From Ancistrus triradiatus (Eukaryota; Chordata; Actinopteri; Siluriformes; Loricariidae), in assembly GCA_025084515.1 (NCBI GenBank), contig JAJAGP010000202.1, positions 62,001 to 126,000 of the forward strand: a DNA stretch of 64,000 nucleotides, given 5' to 3'. The notes beneath the pieces were generated by a model. The model was given only the letters and a program-made list of their open reading frames with translations, made no database searches and was not told the DNA's origin. Shown piece after piece: positions 36,801 to 50,800 of the stretch. The position numbers and the translations under genes were made by a program. Positions within the stretch are counted from its first letter, which is position 1, and each line of letters starts with the position of its first letter.

Positions 36801-39800
36801 TGACTGTAGATGATAGATGTGGGTAGATATTGTGAAACCGTGTGGTTGCCTGCACCAGCAGGTCTTAACTTACCCAGTCTTAAGGGCTAATGAAGTCTTG
36901 GATAAGAAATATTTAGAGAAGGCTTTCACAACACCTGAACCAACCAAAGATACACCTGGGTGGAACCAGTTTGAGCTGTGGGCATTTGTGTAAAGAACTA
37001 AAACAACTGGACTCTTAAGAAACTGTATTCACCCAAATATTTGAAATCCAACTAAATTACAACATATCAGAAATTATACAAAAACAGATCTAGTGGCTGC
37101 AGGTTTTCACCACCAAAGCATGAGCTACACCCAATTCCAGCTATTTAATGCATTAATTGTGCTCTTCAAAATACTATGGTATGGGGCTTCAGTTCAACTA
37201 TAACAAAAACCAGCAACCACAACAGCCCTGTGTGAAAAATACTGAATACTCCAAGGTTTAATGTCTGTTGTTGGGACAGTATGTGATTTGATTTATATTA
37301 TACACTGACCAGTCATAAAATTAAAACTACGTGCCTAATATTGTGTAGGTCCTCCTTGGATCTCCAGCGCTTTTACCTGTCAATATAATCAATTGGTCTG
37401 AGATCGGGGGACAAGTAAACCCCTTGAACACTTTGTCATGTTCCTCAAACTATTTCTGACATTTTATTCCAGTGTGGCAGTGTGCATTATCCTGCTGAAA
37501 TAGGCCACTGCCATTAGAGGATGCTGTTACATGAAGGGCTGTACTTGGTCTGCAACTATGCTACTAAGACCAGGACCGAAGGGATCGCAGCAAAACATTA
37601 CTCAGAGCATCACACTGTCAATGTTAGTTAGTACGCCTGTCAGTGGTTTTAATGTTATGGCAAATTCAGTCGTTGTTTCAATAAGATCTCTCATTTCAGT
37701 TTGTAATTTTAGTTTTCACAATTAAGGTAAAGAGCAGACATTGCAGGCAAGTTCCTGAATATTACATGGACTCAGTGACCCAGTAATCTTCCTCATTAGA
37801 CGCACAGTGCATTCATTGCTACACATCAGAGAACTGAGGAATGTGAGGCCGAATCAGAGCAGGCTTTTCTCCAAATTGCTGAAAAACACTTTATTTAGTG
37901 CAAACGAATGGATAAAATTGTTTGTCGCACAAACTTTGTTCTTAGTTGAGACGCAGCATAATGTCTGATGTGGGACGTTTGACAGCACCATAAAATAAGT
38001 AACTGACAAAATGACAGTTTATATAGTGAATGATTTAACATCTCAACGTCTAAATGATCTACCTTAGATTTGCACTAAAAGCGCTGACATGGCAACCCAA
38101 CGTGTTTTAACAACCAACAACTTTATTCCCTTGTTCAACAGACGGCTTCCTTGACAGATGCGCACTTAAACCAACACTATCCCAGACTGGATGTGTCCTT
38201 AAAGTTAATACATTTGGCAATTCAGTAACGTTCAAAAAATTGCTCAATCCAACAATAATTACGAAAGGTAATCAAAAGAACAAAGCGTATACTCCTATCC
38301 TCATTACATCTTGACAAGAAAAAATGCAAATTTGTCTTAAAAACCAACAAAACGAAATGTGGCTTGTGATCCAGCCTAGAAAAAGTGATGTGATGGTTTT
38401 TTGCCAGATCATCCACCCCTAATTTACTGGATGATGGATGGCCATGGACTAATAAACAGCATCCAGACCTTCAACACGCTCTGCTGGACTAAATAAACCA
38501 ATACCAGTAGGGTATCAGTCAAATAATTATGACGAGAGGGACACAAAGCAGATAACGATCAAAAGCATCATCAGTCTTCTTTGGTCATTTAACCTCATAA
38601 CTGTGTATTATTAAACAGACAGCTATAGATCAAAGGGGGATGTTCAATTAATTACCCATGTAGCACAAGTACCATATGTTCCGTCATTAATTAACATATT
38701 AAATCTGTCAAAAAGATGAATAATGCAGAAGTTAGGATTCTGTTAGCTCTATTCCAAGTGGGTCATCCAGAGCATCTCTGGTAGTCAGAATCGTTAATAT
38801 TCATTAGGGCAATTTTTTAAATGCTTTCTATACTATCCACCATGACTGCCTTGATATCTCCCTGCAAAGTATGTCCAATATTTTCTGCACAATCAAAGGT
38901 CATTCATCTGTAACCATCAGAAAACTCATCTTCAATAAACCCTTACAGAATATAACCTGAAAACACAGAACACAACATCAGACCAGACACTATTATAAAC
39001 ACCCCCATATTCAGTCACACTTCAAAGCAATTTGGAGTTACCAATCCACCTACTGGCATGGTTTTGGGAGATGGAAGGAACCAAGAGTAACAGGAGGAAG
39101 CCCACACTGTCAGAAAAGATGCGTTATCTGTGCACTGACAGTAGTCACAAACGTTTTGTCTGAAATAACTGTAGTTTTGTAAATGCTACAATGTAATAAA
39201 TGTATTAAAATGTGGTCACTAATATAGGCATGTGGGTTACTTTGCAGTCAGCAATGCTTGTAAGATTACATTTACAGCATTTAGCAGACACCCTTATCCA
39301 GAGCGACTTACAATGGGTACAGTCTTACAATCCAAGCAATTGTGGGTTCAGGCTCTTGCTCAAGGACCCAACAGTGGCAGCTTGGCAGAGGTGGGATTTG
39401 AACCCTAGACCTTCTGGTCCAGAGTCCAGTACCTTAACCGCTACGCTACCACAGTCCCAGAAGAGCCATGCGTTTATAGAAAACTAATCACCTATTGCTC
39501 AAACAGAGTCAAAAAAATAAAAATAAAAATCACCAGCACTATGGTATAAATGCACTTTACATCCTGAAAAACCCCACTGAAATCCATACAACCTTTGAAA
39601 ACAAGTCTAGACTGAAGCATTTTTACATTCACAGATTATTAACATGTTAAGACGTATGTAAACATAGCTACGCTCAACGTCACATTAGCGATGCACTTTG
39701 AACCACTCACAGTGAAAGGACTGAAAAATGTACCTGGAGCAGGGGGTGTGTGGAAGGACACCTCAGGGCTGTAGGGGCTGTAAGTGGTGTTGCGGCGGCT

Positions 39801-42800
39801 GCGCACCCTGAAGGTGTAGCGGCAGTCACTTTCCAGATCACACACCACTGTGCTAGAGTTGTACACATGTTCGGTTTCACGCCACTGGCTCTCTTCCTCA
39901 TCCTTTTTACCCAATTTTCTGTACTCAACCACATGGTGGTCTGTGGGCAGAGAATCCTCAGGCAGCCTCCAGTGGATCAGGCCCTCGTTATACACGCGAC
40001 TCTGACATAGGTCGATCATGGGAGGATCGGGAACTGTGGGGGGAATCAGTTAGTGAAAGATGGTTAAAACCCTAAAGCAGGTCACATTTCTACCATGCCA
40101 CAGAGTGCTACCGAAATGATGCTAATACCAACCCAATGATATGTCAAAGGCTCATACCAGTAGTGTATAAGCAATTCCTGTTTATAACCATGTTGGAAGT
40201 TCTACATCTGGGATCCGAATTCTGAGTATTTGAAAGTATTTAATTGTGTGTGACGCATCTGTGCACGCTTTCATTTTTGAAGAAACCTAGATTAAATGTT
40301 TGTACAGGTACATCGTTTAACATCCATCAACGTCCATTCTCTTTAGTGTTCGAGGTCTTAAAAATTATAATCATCATCTGAAATAAAAATCTGTCTTTTA
40401 ACCCTGGAAGTAGTGGCCATAAACAAACTCAAAACAGGAAATACACTGGACAGCGCCACCCAACGCATGCTGATAGAGTATACAGTACCGTACTGAACGC
40501 TAAATATGACAGATTCCTATATTGATTGCTTATTTATGTACTGGCATTATTTAGTCGCACTCTAGTGCAGTGCGTTTTGCTTCTTTTGCCCAGCTGGTCA
40601 CAGAAGCCAATGAGCACTGCACTAGATTTTTATTTACAGCATTTAGCAGACGCCCTTGTCCAGAGCGACTTCCAACTGATACAGTCTTACAATCCAAGCA
40701 ATTTTGAGTCTTGCTCAAGGCCCCAACGGTGGGAGCTTGGCAGAGGCAAGATCTGAACCCTGGACCTTCAGTTCCATAGTCCAGTACCTTAACCACTAGG
40801 CTACCACAGTCCACAGATAAGATTAGAAACTTCTGGGAGAAAAGATGAAGCGAGAACCGTCACTGCAGATATGCAGCCTGTTACAACAGAAAAGCCTGCC
40901 AAGCTTTCAGGCACAAAGCCCAAACACTTCTCCCAGAATAAGAAGCTATTGATTAGAACAGAGGCTCCATTAAGCCTTGGGACAGAGACCGACCTCGCAA
41001 GGCATGAATCTGCAGTACCAGTAAATGTGTTACAGGAAAACTAAACCACATTTAAAAGGTTGGAGGCTAAGACAGTATCTTGCACAGTTGGTGCTTGTAG
41101 CTTCCATCAGCACTTCAAACAAGAATTCATTTCAATTCTAATGCAGTGTTTAAACGGATGCTGCATTCTGCTTTGTTTGCCTTTTCCTTCGATCAATTTA
41201 ATTCGATTCTGCTGCTCCTTATGCTAATTGCCTTCCATCTCTGGCCATCAGAAGTGATCGGCTACTGATATTTTCAGACGTGGCTGTTCAGATCCAGGCC
41301 CATTACTAATACTTTTGCCACAGTCCAGATTTAAAAATATTTTTAGTAAAATTTGAGATCCCTCTTTACCCCCCATAAGTATGGGGTTGCTAGTCCAAAC
41401 TAACTGCCTTTGATTCTCATAACCAAGTTCATGTGAAGCTGAAAGATGACAAGACTATTCAACAAACATATAAAAACATCTGAAGAGCTACGTAATCCAG
41501 CCCAAGTGTCAGTCTCTCACCAGATAAAACATTGCTGTCATTTTTTAACTCATCACCATACATATGGGTGATTTCCACCAACAATAATTTACACCTTTTT
41601 TCTACACTCACTGTCCATTTGATCAGTTCCACTGCCCATATAGATGCACTTTGTAGTTCTACAGACTGTAGTCCATCTGTTTCCCTACATACTCTGTTCT
41701 CAAATGGTCAGGACCCCCACAGGACCTCCACAGATCAGGTACTATTCAGGTGGTAGATTATTCTCTGCACTGTAGCATCACCGATGTGGTGGTTGTGTGG
41801 TAGTGCGTGTTTTGCTGGTACTATGCACAGCTGTCTGCTGCTTTGTCATCTACTAGTGTGAATACAGGACTATATTGAGAGAAAACAATATAAAGCTGTT
41901 TAAAGGTTTATATAACATCCCAGCACTGTATTAACACTGTGGAAGGTCATTATGGTCACTGAGGTTGTGGCAACCAGGCACTCTCAGACAAAAATACATG
42001 GCCACAAATTCTTCAAAAGCATGTTTCATTGTACTGGATTTACTACACCAGCATCTGCTTGTAGACTTCCATTATAAGAGAGTTTTAAGAGAGCCTGTGA
42101 GGTGAGGGAGAGCACAATCCTTGTGCAATACTAATCTGGCCAGTCTGGACAAGGATTACTCCATATAGGTTCGACGATGGGTCACTTCCAACATTCCTAG
42201 AGAGCTAATATGCTGACCTGACCCAGCAGAATTCAGCTCTTATTGCTGAGTGTTTATCATTGCACAGTTTAATGGAATCACATGAGTCACAAGCATTCAG
42301 TATGTTTCAGAAGGCGAGAAATGCAAATGCACTCAAAATTACAGTAAGAATCCCCTGCCCAGACCAATTTCGGCTGCTTAGCGAAAAGAAAACTGTTGTC
42401 GCTGTGCTCACTACATGTCCTGCCATTGACAGCCAGCCACTGTTTGCAGTAGTGAACAAAGAACCTGGACTGCTATGGACTGGGACCATATAGTCTGGCG
42501 ACAAATCCAGGTTCTGTTCTAGCATGGAGGCCTCGTGGTGAGGGTTTCAAACCTGTCTTTGTTGTGGAGCAACACACTGCCCCAGCTGCTGGTGTGATGA
42601 TCTGAGGAGACATCACATATGATGAGCGGACACCCCCAGTAGAGATATGAGGGAAACTAGCAGCTCAGCGATTTGTGTAGGACATCCTGCGGCCACGTGT
42701 TGCCTCTCATGGAAGGGCTTCCAACTGACATTTTTCAGCAGGATAATGCTCACCCAAGCACAGCAAGGGTTTAGCAGGAATGTCTCCACCTGATCGTAAC

Positions 42801-44821
42801 ACTTCCTATGTATCACCAATCAAGCATTTATGGGACCAGCTGTGAGTGTGGAGGAACTAGAGGCCCAGCTGTGGGCAAATGTGTCAGAGGCAGGTCTAGC
42901 AGTCAACACGTATCCACAAGTGGCCATAAGTAGCTTCTGAGAGCCTTTTTATAGCCAGCAGGGAAGCACTTTTACACCCTCCTGTGGCAAGACTCGGTGT
43001 CTAATCATGCCACACCTGTAATCATTTACATATCTGCCTGCGACATGACAATGTCAAGTTTTGCAGAAATCCAACATTTTCTATCTGGGTTGCTGTATTC
43101 TTTTCAGTTTCTGTACAGTACAAGAAGTTTTAGGCCACCATTAGATTTGCTGTTTTAGCATGGTATAATGACCATATATAACATTGTCGAAAACTGGACT
43201 CACTGATCTTCATTTCAAACCTTGTGAGCTTTAGCATGGCTTGTCTTTTTCACCCTGTTCCCCTTCTGACAAAGTGGTTTCTTGGCTGCTCCCTTTCCAA
43301 AAACACCATTTATGACCATCATCTTTGGACTGTTGAACTCGGCATCCCGATGAAGCTGCTAGATGCTACTATTGCTCAAGTGTAAAGGGAGGTTACACTA
43401 AATACTTGCCACTGTAACCTATAGAAGCTTTTTTTCTGATTTTTTTGTTTTCATTTTTTTGATACTACATACAAACTGCCTGCATTTTGTGCTGTATTCC
43501 AATAAAGACACTGAGACATACTTGTATATGGCCACTATGCTGTGGCCTAAGACTTTTGCGCAGAAGTGTATATTAGGTTTGCAAACAGGCCGCACATACA
43601 AGGCTCCAATTCAGACTTACCTCCACCAAAGGAAAGGTCTTTCAGTAAGGCCTCCTCCTTTGACGTGTCCAAAACAAACTCATCAAACGAGGGATTAGCT
43701 GCAGGGTGAAAGGTCTTTAGTGACTCTGTGGCCTTCTGAACCCTGGACCAGAGAAAACAGTAAGATGGTTTGTATACAGTCACTGTGCTGGATAACTATA
43801 TAAACAGTTTTAGATAATGGAAAGCTGCATGTTGGCTAATGGAGCTCAATTATCAGGATTAGAGTAGGGAACTCAGACTTTCAGTGAACTCAAATCCACT
43901 CGCACAGGTCAGTCTACTTATAGTCACATGGCCAGTTTTCACTAACCAGAACCTAAAGATAGACTACTAGAGGCTGTTGCTAAGCAGCTTCTGTCAACAC
44001 AAGAATACTGACTTTTAATCCTCATTAGGTCTGCTAAGTGCTGCAGTGCCCTGTCAGTTAAAGAAAAGAAAGAAATAAGAACACTGATGGAACCTGATAT
44101 GAAGCTGCTTAGCGGTCTGGACAAAGCAGGACTGGTCAGTCTCTTTGAGAACTTCCTGGGCATAACCCACTAATCCACTGTTCTCCAGCATGCCCTGGTA
44201 CTCATCCACCTGGCTTCTGAGTTTATCCAGACGTCGGTTCCTGGACTGTTCGATGGACCGCAACATCTCAGTCTTCTTTTCCTGAAGGGCCTCGAAAAGA
44301 CGCTCAAAGTGTTCATGGGCCTGTCTCTCGGCAAGCTGTCCATTTTCCTGCATTTATGGGGGATAAATGGTGGTTACATCACTCATTACATACATAGGAA
44401 TGTTTTTTTCCTTAGGGCCAGCACTAACACTTGGACTCGTACTCATAAAATAGGCCCCGAATCTAGGCTCCCTACATTCCATATCAAACACTATGATAGG
44501 CACAGAACTGCTGATAACTGAAAGAGTTGTCGGACACTCTCTAATACAAGTTTACTCAATACCATGTTCCAGACCAAGTCACACAAACACTCGAGTGTAC
44601 CCATGACAACATGTCTGGCACACGAGATGACAGCTTGCACAAGTACCTCATGAAGGTAACATTTCGCATTGGAGAATATATCAGTGTATTTTATTTTGTG
44701 TATATTGAATTTAATGACCATCCAATCAATGTCCATTCGCTTATGACCGAGGTCTTAGCAGTTCTAACAAATAAATAGAAAATAAAAATCTGTCTTTTAA
44801 CTGTAAACAGGTGGTCAATAA

Positions 44822-44869
<48 letters not shown>

Positions 44870-47800
44870 AAAAGGTTTTTTAGCATGTGCAAATTTTACG
44901 GCCTGTAAATATTATTTATGTCGTACTCTGCTTTTTTTGTTTAGATTTTATGTTATTTATTTTATGAAGATTGTTTTCCTTATCGAATTAACTGGTGTAC
45001 AAGTAGGAACTACATTATGGGTCAGTTGTTTGTTTGCGATCACCCAACTTTTAGGTTCACACATTTTCATACAAGGCGGCAAACTGAAAAATGGAAAAAA
45101 AGATGGTATGATGCCAGTCCTGTTTGGAATCAGTGTTTTTCAACTGGACTCTCCTCTCTTGGTTTGTGTTACAAGCCAGCGAGGTATGTTTATTTACAGT
45201 GGCCTCCCATAAATTTTGGGCACCCTGGTTAAGATGGTTCTTTACGTTTCAATAAATTGAGTTTTATTCTAAATAATATAGGACCACGATGGGAAAAAAG
45301 AGTAAAATCCACACCTTTAAACTCAAGTGCATTTATAATTCAGTAGGAAAAAAAATTCACAACATTAGAAAAATAATTGCTCTTATTACAATCAAATAAG
45401 GTGTGTGCCACAATTATTAGCACCCCTGATGTTAATACTTTGTACAACCCCCTTTTGCCAACAAAACAGCACCTAATCTTCTCCTATAATGTTTCACAAG
45501 ATGGGTGAACACAGAAAGAGGGATCTTCGACCATTCCTCTTTGCACAATCTCTCTAAATCATCCAGCGACCTGGGTCCTCTCCTCTGCACTCTCCTCTTC
45601 AGCTCACGCCACAGGTTTTCAATGGGGTTGAGGTCTGGGGACTGAGATGACCATGGGAGGAGCTTGATTCTGTGTGTGGTCAACCATTTCTGTGTAGATC
45701 TTGCCATGTGTTTAGGGTCATTATCTTGCTGAAAGACACAGTGACGACCCATCCTCAGCTTTCGGGCAGAAGCCACCAAATTTTGTTTTAAAATGATATT
45801 TCAAAGCATTCATGATGCCATGCACCCTAACAAGGTTCCCTGGGCCTTTGGAAGAGAAGCAGACCCACAGCATCACTGATCCTCCCCCGTATTTCACAGT
45901 GGGCATGAGGTGCTTTTCTGCATACTCAGCTCTTGTGTTACACCAGACCCACTTACAGCATTTGTTGCCAAAAAGCTCTATCTTTGTTTCATCTGACCAA
46001 AGCACACGGTCCCAGTTGAAGTTCCAGTCTGCTTAGCAAACTCCAAACGTTTTCGTTTATAATTGTGAGTGAGAAAAGGTTTTTTCCGTGCATGCCTCCC
46101 AAACAGCTTGTTGGCGTGTAGATAGCGCCTGATGGTTGTTTTGGAGACGTGACCCCAAGATGCCACCATTTGTTGCAGTTCTGTAACCGTGAGCTTTGGA
46201 GAACTTTTTATTTCTCTTATCATCCTCCTCACTGTGCGTGGTGGCAAAATAATCTTGCGTCCTTGTCCAGACTTGTTTACCACTGTCCCAGTTGCTTTAA
46301 ACTTCTTAATTCCTCTGACAGTAGATATGGACAGGTGCAGGCGAATGGCTATTTTCTTGTAGCCATTGCCTGACTTGTAAAGGTCAACACACATCTGCCT
46401 TACTTGAATGCTATGTTCCTTTGTCTTTCCCATGTTGAAGAGAAATGGCCTCTGTGTCACGTCATAATTATACCCCAGGAAAGGAAGTTGTGAATTGCTA
46501 ATTAAATGTTCCTACTTACTCTGATCTTAACTTCCGTAAACTACTGTAGAAGTGACAGAAATTCTTAATGACATTTATTTCCTAAGAATTGTTAGGTAGG
46601 GGTGCCAAATAAATTGTGGGAACAGGTGATTTTATGAAGAATAATTATTTCTTAGTCAGGGATTTTATTTTCCCCCTTAAACTTCACTTGAGTTAAAGGT
46701 TACATTTTTCTACAATTTTCAGTGTAAGAGTATGTTTCCACAATAAAAACTCAATGTATTAGAAGCTAAAGAACACATCATAACCAGGGGTGCCAATAAT
46801 TATGGAGGGCACTGTATGTTTATATTCTGTCATGCGCATTTATATTTATTTTGGTTCTACAGTGTGTTTAATTGTTAATGTGTGCTTGTTCTGTACAGGT
46901 GTTATGCATTTGAACAGTTCAACATTGGATTGGATGAGTGTGAAGTACAATAAGTACTAGGGGGAGGGGTACTGGAAAGAATGTCACGATACAATAAGCA
47001 TCACGATACATGGGTCACAATATGATTTTATCACACAATATACCGTATTTTTCGGACCATAAGGCACACTTAAAATCCTTTAATTTTCTCAAAAATCGAC
47101 AGTGCGCCTTTAAATGCGATGCGCCTAATGTATGAATTAATTCTGGTTGTGCCTTCTGACCTAGAACCGATTGTAGATGGTACACGGCGCTCATAAATCT
47201 GTCAAAATGTTTTAGCACGGTCTTCGGTATATTACGAAGCTCACGGCCACCGTAGTGCACAGCATCGCGGAGTAATACGGTATGTGCTTCAGCATTAGGG
47301 TACGTGCATTCATTCATTATTTTCTAAGCGGATTTCAAACTCAGCGCTATCAGTCACGCAGTACAACATGGACATAGAGCAGCTGCGAGAGAATTCAACA
47401 TTAATGAATCAATGATAAGGAAGTGGAGGAAGCAAGAAGATGCCCTGCGCCAGGTAAAGACCAAACTGAGCTTCTGAGGGAACTTAAGAGTTTTGTTTCA
47501 TTTAATGCGTCTGATAACCCGGTGCGCTTTATGTATGAAAATAGATCCGTTAGCAGCCGATCGTTGATATCGTGCCTTATAACCCAGTGCGCTTTATGGT
47601 CCGGAAAATACGGTACATTGCGATACGATGCATACTGCGATATACTGTGATATTCCACAGTTCACTGAAAATATAAAAACAGCCGAAATACAAGTTACAG
47701 TGTACAATGAGTCGTCTTAATACAACACATTGATAATTCAGTGGACAACTGTACTGCTGAACAATGGCGTATATTGCAAAAACAAATACTGCGATACACT

Positions 47801-50800
47801 GCTGTACTGATTTTTTTACCACAAGTGCACAAGAAGAATGAATCCATCAGTAACTCAACGACCATGCTGTTGTGCATTTCCTGGAGGGAGTGATAATGTA
47901 AAACACTTTAGGCTTTGGATGCTGTGTGGATGTTAATGATCCACTCGTGTTTTAGCAGCATCTCAGACACATTTCCATATCGTTTGCATGCCATTTTCTT
48001 GTCATCAGTCAATGTCCATTTTGAAACTGTTTCACAGAATTCGGTTATTAAACAGCGCATACCTGTACTGTCTGCTCATACACTATATTGCCAAAAGTAT
48101 TCAATCACCCATTCAAATCATTGATTTCAGCAGTCACTTTCATGGCCACAGGTGTGTAAACTCAAGCACCTAGGCATGCAGATTGCTTCTACAAACATTT
48201 ATGAAAGAACGGGTCACTCTCAGGAGCTCAGTGAATTCCAGAGTGGTACCATGACAGGATGCCACCTGTGCAGCAAGTCCAGTCATGAAATTTCCTCACT
48301 TCTAAATAATCCAGTCGACTGTCAGTGCTATTATAACAAAGTGGAAAGTGGACGCGAGAGGTCGCCAACTTTCTGCAGAGTCAATCACTACAGATCTCCA
48401 AACGTCATGTTAGATTACAGATTAGCTCAAGAACAGTGCATCAAGAGCTTCATGGAATGGGTTTCCATGGCCGAGCAGCCGCATCCAAGTCTTACATCAA
48501 GAGCAATGCGTCGGCTGCAGTGGTATAAACCACGCCGCCACTGGACTCTAGAGAGTGGAGACATGCTGTTACAGCTGCAGTGGGTGGGCAAGGATCATAT
48601 TAAATCCTATGGTGTAAGAATGGGATGTCACTCAAGTTCATATGCGTGTGAAGGCAGAGGAGCGAATACTTTTGGCAATATAGTGCATGTTTAGCTAGTG
48701 GTTTATGAGTGGGAAAAAAGTGTCAACATTAACTGTTTAATCCTTATATTTAATTTTAAACATTTTCCATATTTTAGTCATGCACATGACTGATTTTTAG
48801 TCTTTGTTTCTGAACAGATTAATAACTTATCGGTAATCATTGCAGTCATGGGTATTTGAGTAGGTCCAAACAACAAAACTGATACGTTATTATTTTTATA
48901 GATCATGTATTATACATTAGGGATGAACTTTAGTCACTTGCAAATGCCATAAATAAAATGGAAGTAATAAAACCGGTGCATTAATGACAGAGCTTTTTTC
49001 CCTCCGTGTGCAAGTAAATATATTATGTCTCCAAATAACATCAGTCTATATCAGCCATCAGATTAGTCCAAACATCTACAACTGTATATGAGTAAATACG
49101 TCCTAATAAAATGAGTTACGAGTTTCTAACTATGACAAGCAGCAACACTCCTAGAGCTGTAGGACTACATGCTGAAACTGCACTGAATGTGTGTCTAGAC
49201 CAGCGGTATCAAACATATGACCCAGGGGCTGGTGACTACTTATCAGGCATGCAGGCCTTTACTGCGCGGGTGTGAACTGGACTCCGTGTCAGTCTGGCGA
49301 CTGGCAGTGCACCATCATTGATTGAGAGGAAAGGTGATATTGTTACCAAATGTAAAATGAGAAGCCCATCAAAGTGGACATGAGTTTTATTGCATTTTAC
49401 ACCATGTATCGGTATTGCTAGTAATGCAGGTTGCAGTTAAAACAATTTGTTACTGTGAGTAGGTCATTTACAGTAGTGTGGGCAGGACTGAATAGTCAAA
49501 GGCCGAATGGCTATATGGTAAAATCTTGAAGAGTTTAATTTAACTGCTCTGTATTCGTGAAAGTTGCAACTAATACTCAGCAGTTTCCCTTACAGCACTG
49601 TTACATATCTAAGCTGAACGACTGGTCAGACACTTAAGCATTGCAGCAAAGCTTAATGAAGATGAATATTTATTCATTACATTTAGTTAATGTTGAAAAC
49701 AGAACATAAAGAGAATAACAACAGTATTTCTAGTGATAAAACATGCATGTTGTATGCAGTAAACAGTAGAACACAGAATCAAACTGAACACAATATGCTA
49801 CACCAGCATCTGCCACAGGCTCTTACCTCAGTGTGACGAATCATGACCTCAAGGTCAGAAATCTGAGTCCTCACTTGGTCCTCTTTGCTAATTAAGTAAT
49901 TGATACTTTTTGATAGCTTCTCCTGTTGATGGAAAAAGCCCATTAAGAAAGATTTACGTAACGGAAAATGACATACCCCTGAAATGTTCAGGTAATTCAG
50001 AACATCCAATACCACTTTGGTAGTAGACTTGGAGCTGCATATCAGACGAAACATTATTGGATAGAGTCGATTGCATTAAACATTAAAGGACATCTAAATG
50101 TTACTCAGCTAAAACTTGGGACAAATTGTTCCTTTTTGTGCTTGTTAAAGATGCACCATTTTCAGAAGAAGTCTGACAGCCACACACACATGAACCTTTT
50201 ACCCTGTTACTGCTTATTCCGGTGCAACCCGATGCTCTGAGCTAAGCAGGCAAAGTACACTGATCAATATTTAATAAGAGGTAAAACAAAATGGAAACTA
50301 TACACCTTCAAATGTACTGCTGAGGGAAATGGTTACTTTGTACACACAGTTTGGGTCTGCGTACCTTGAGGACCTTGTATGCACTGCTCATGGATGTGAC
50401 TTTATGGTTAGCATGAGAGCCACCAAGTTTGCACAGGTGACACACTGGCCGGCGACACACTTCACAGTACATGTTGACTTTCTCCATCTCATGCTCAGGA
50501 CACATTAGCACCTAGAGTTTGGAAAAGTTGACACAGCAAATATCTATTGTCAGGTTTTGTAAAAACATAACAGGTTTGACTGTGCAGGTTCAAAGACAAT
50601 TGCTGTCCACAAGCATGCTGTGTTAGTTGACATCATGTAGTTTAACAAAAACATACAGCAGTTGTTTAGACTGTCTAAAAATTGGATTATACCTAAAAGT
50701 ATCAAAGTTTTCAGAAAGTCTTAAGCAGTCAGCCATGGCTTTTGTTACACTGGAGTACAAATGTTAATTTACCAAAAGCTAAATTTAAGTAATCAATACG

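Noticed and set aside
40526..40814. Overlapping 76- and 87-codon open stretches
   Set aside because: Both are readings of the SINE at 40630-40811.
48152..48694. 180-codon open stretch, the longest plus-strand one near 48 kb
   Set aside because: It lies entirely within a 605-bp Tc1 deletion derivative and extends into its terminal repeat; no conserved domain.
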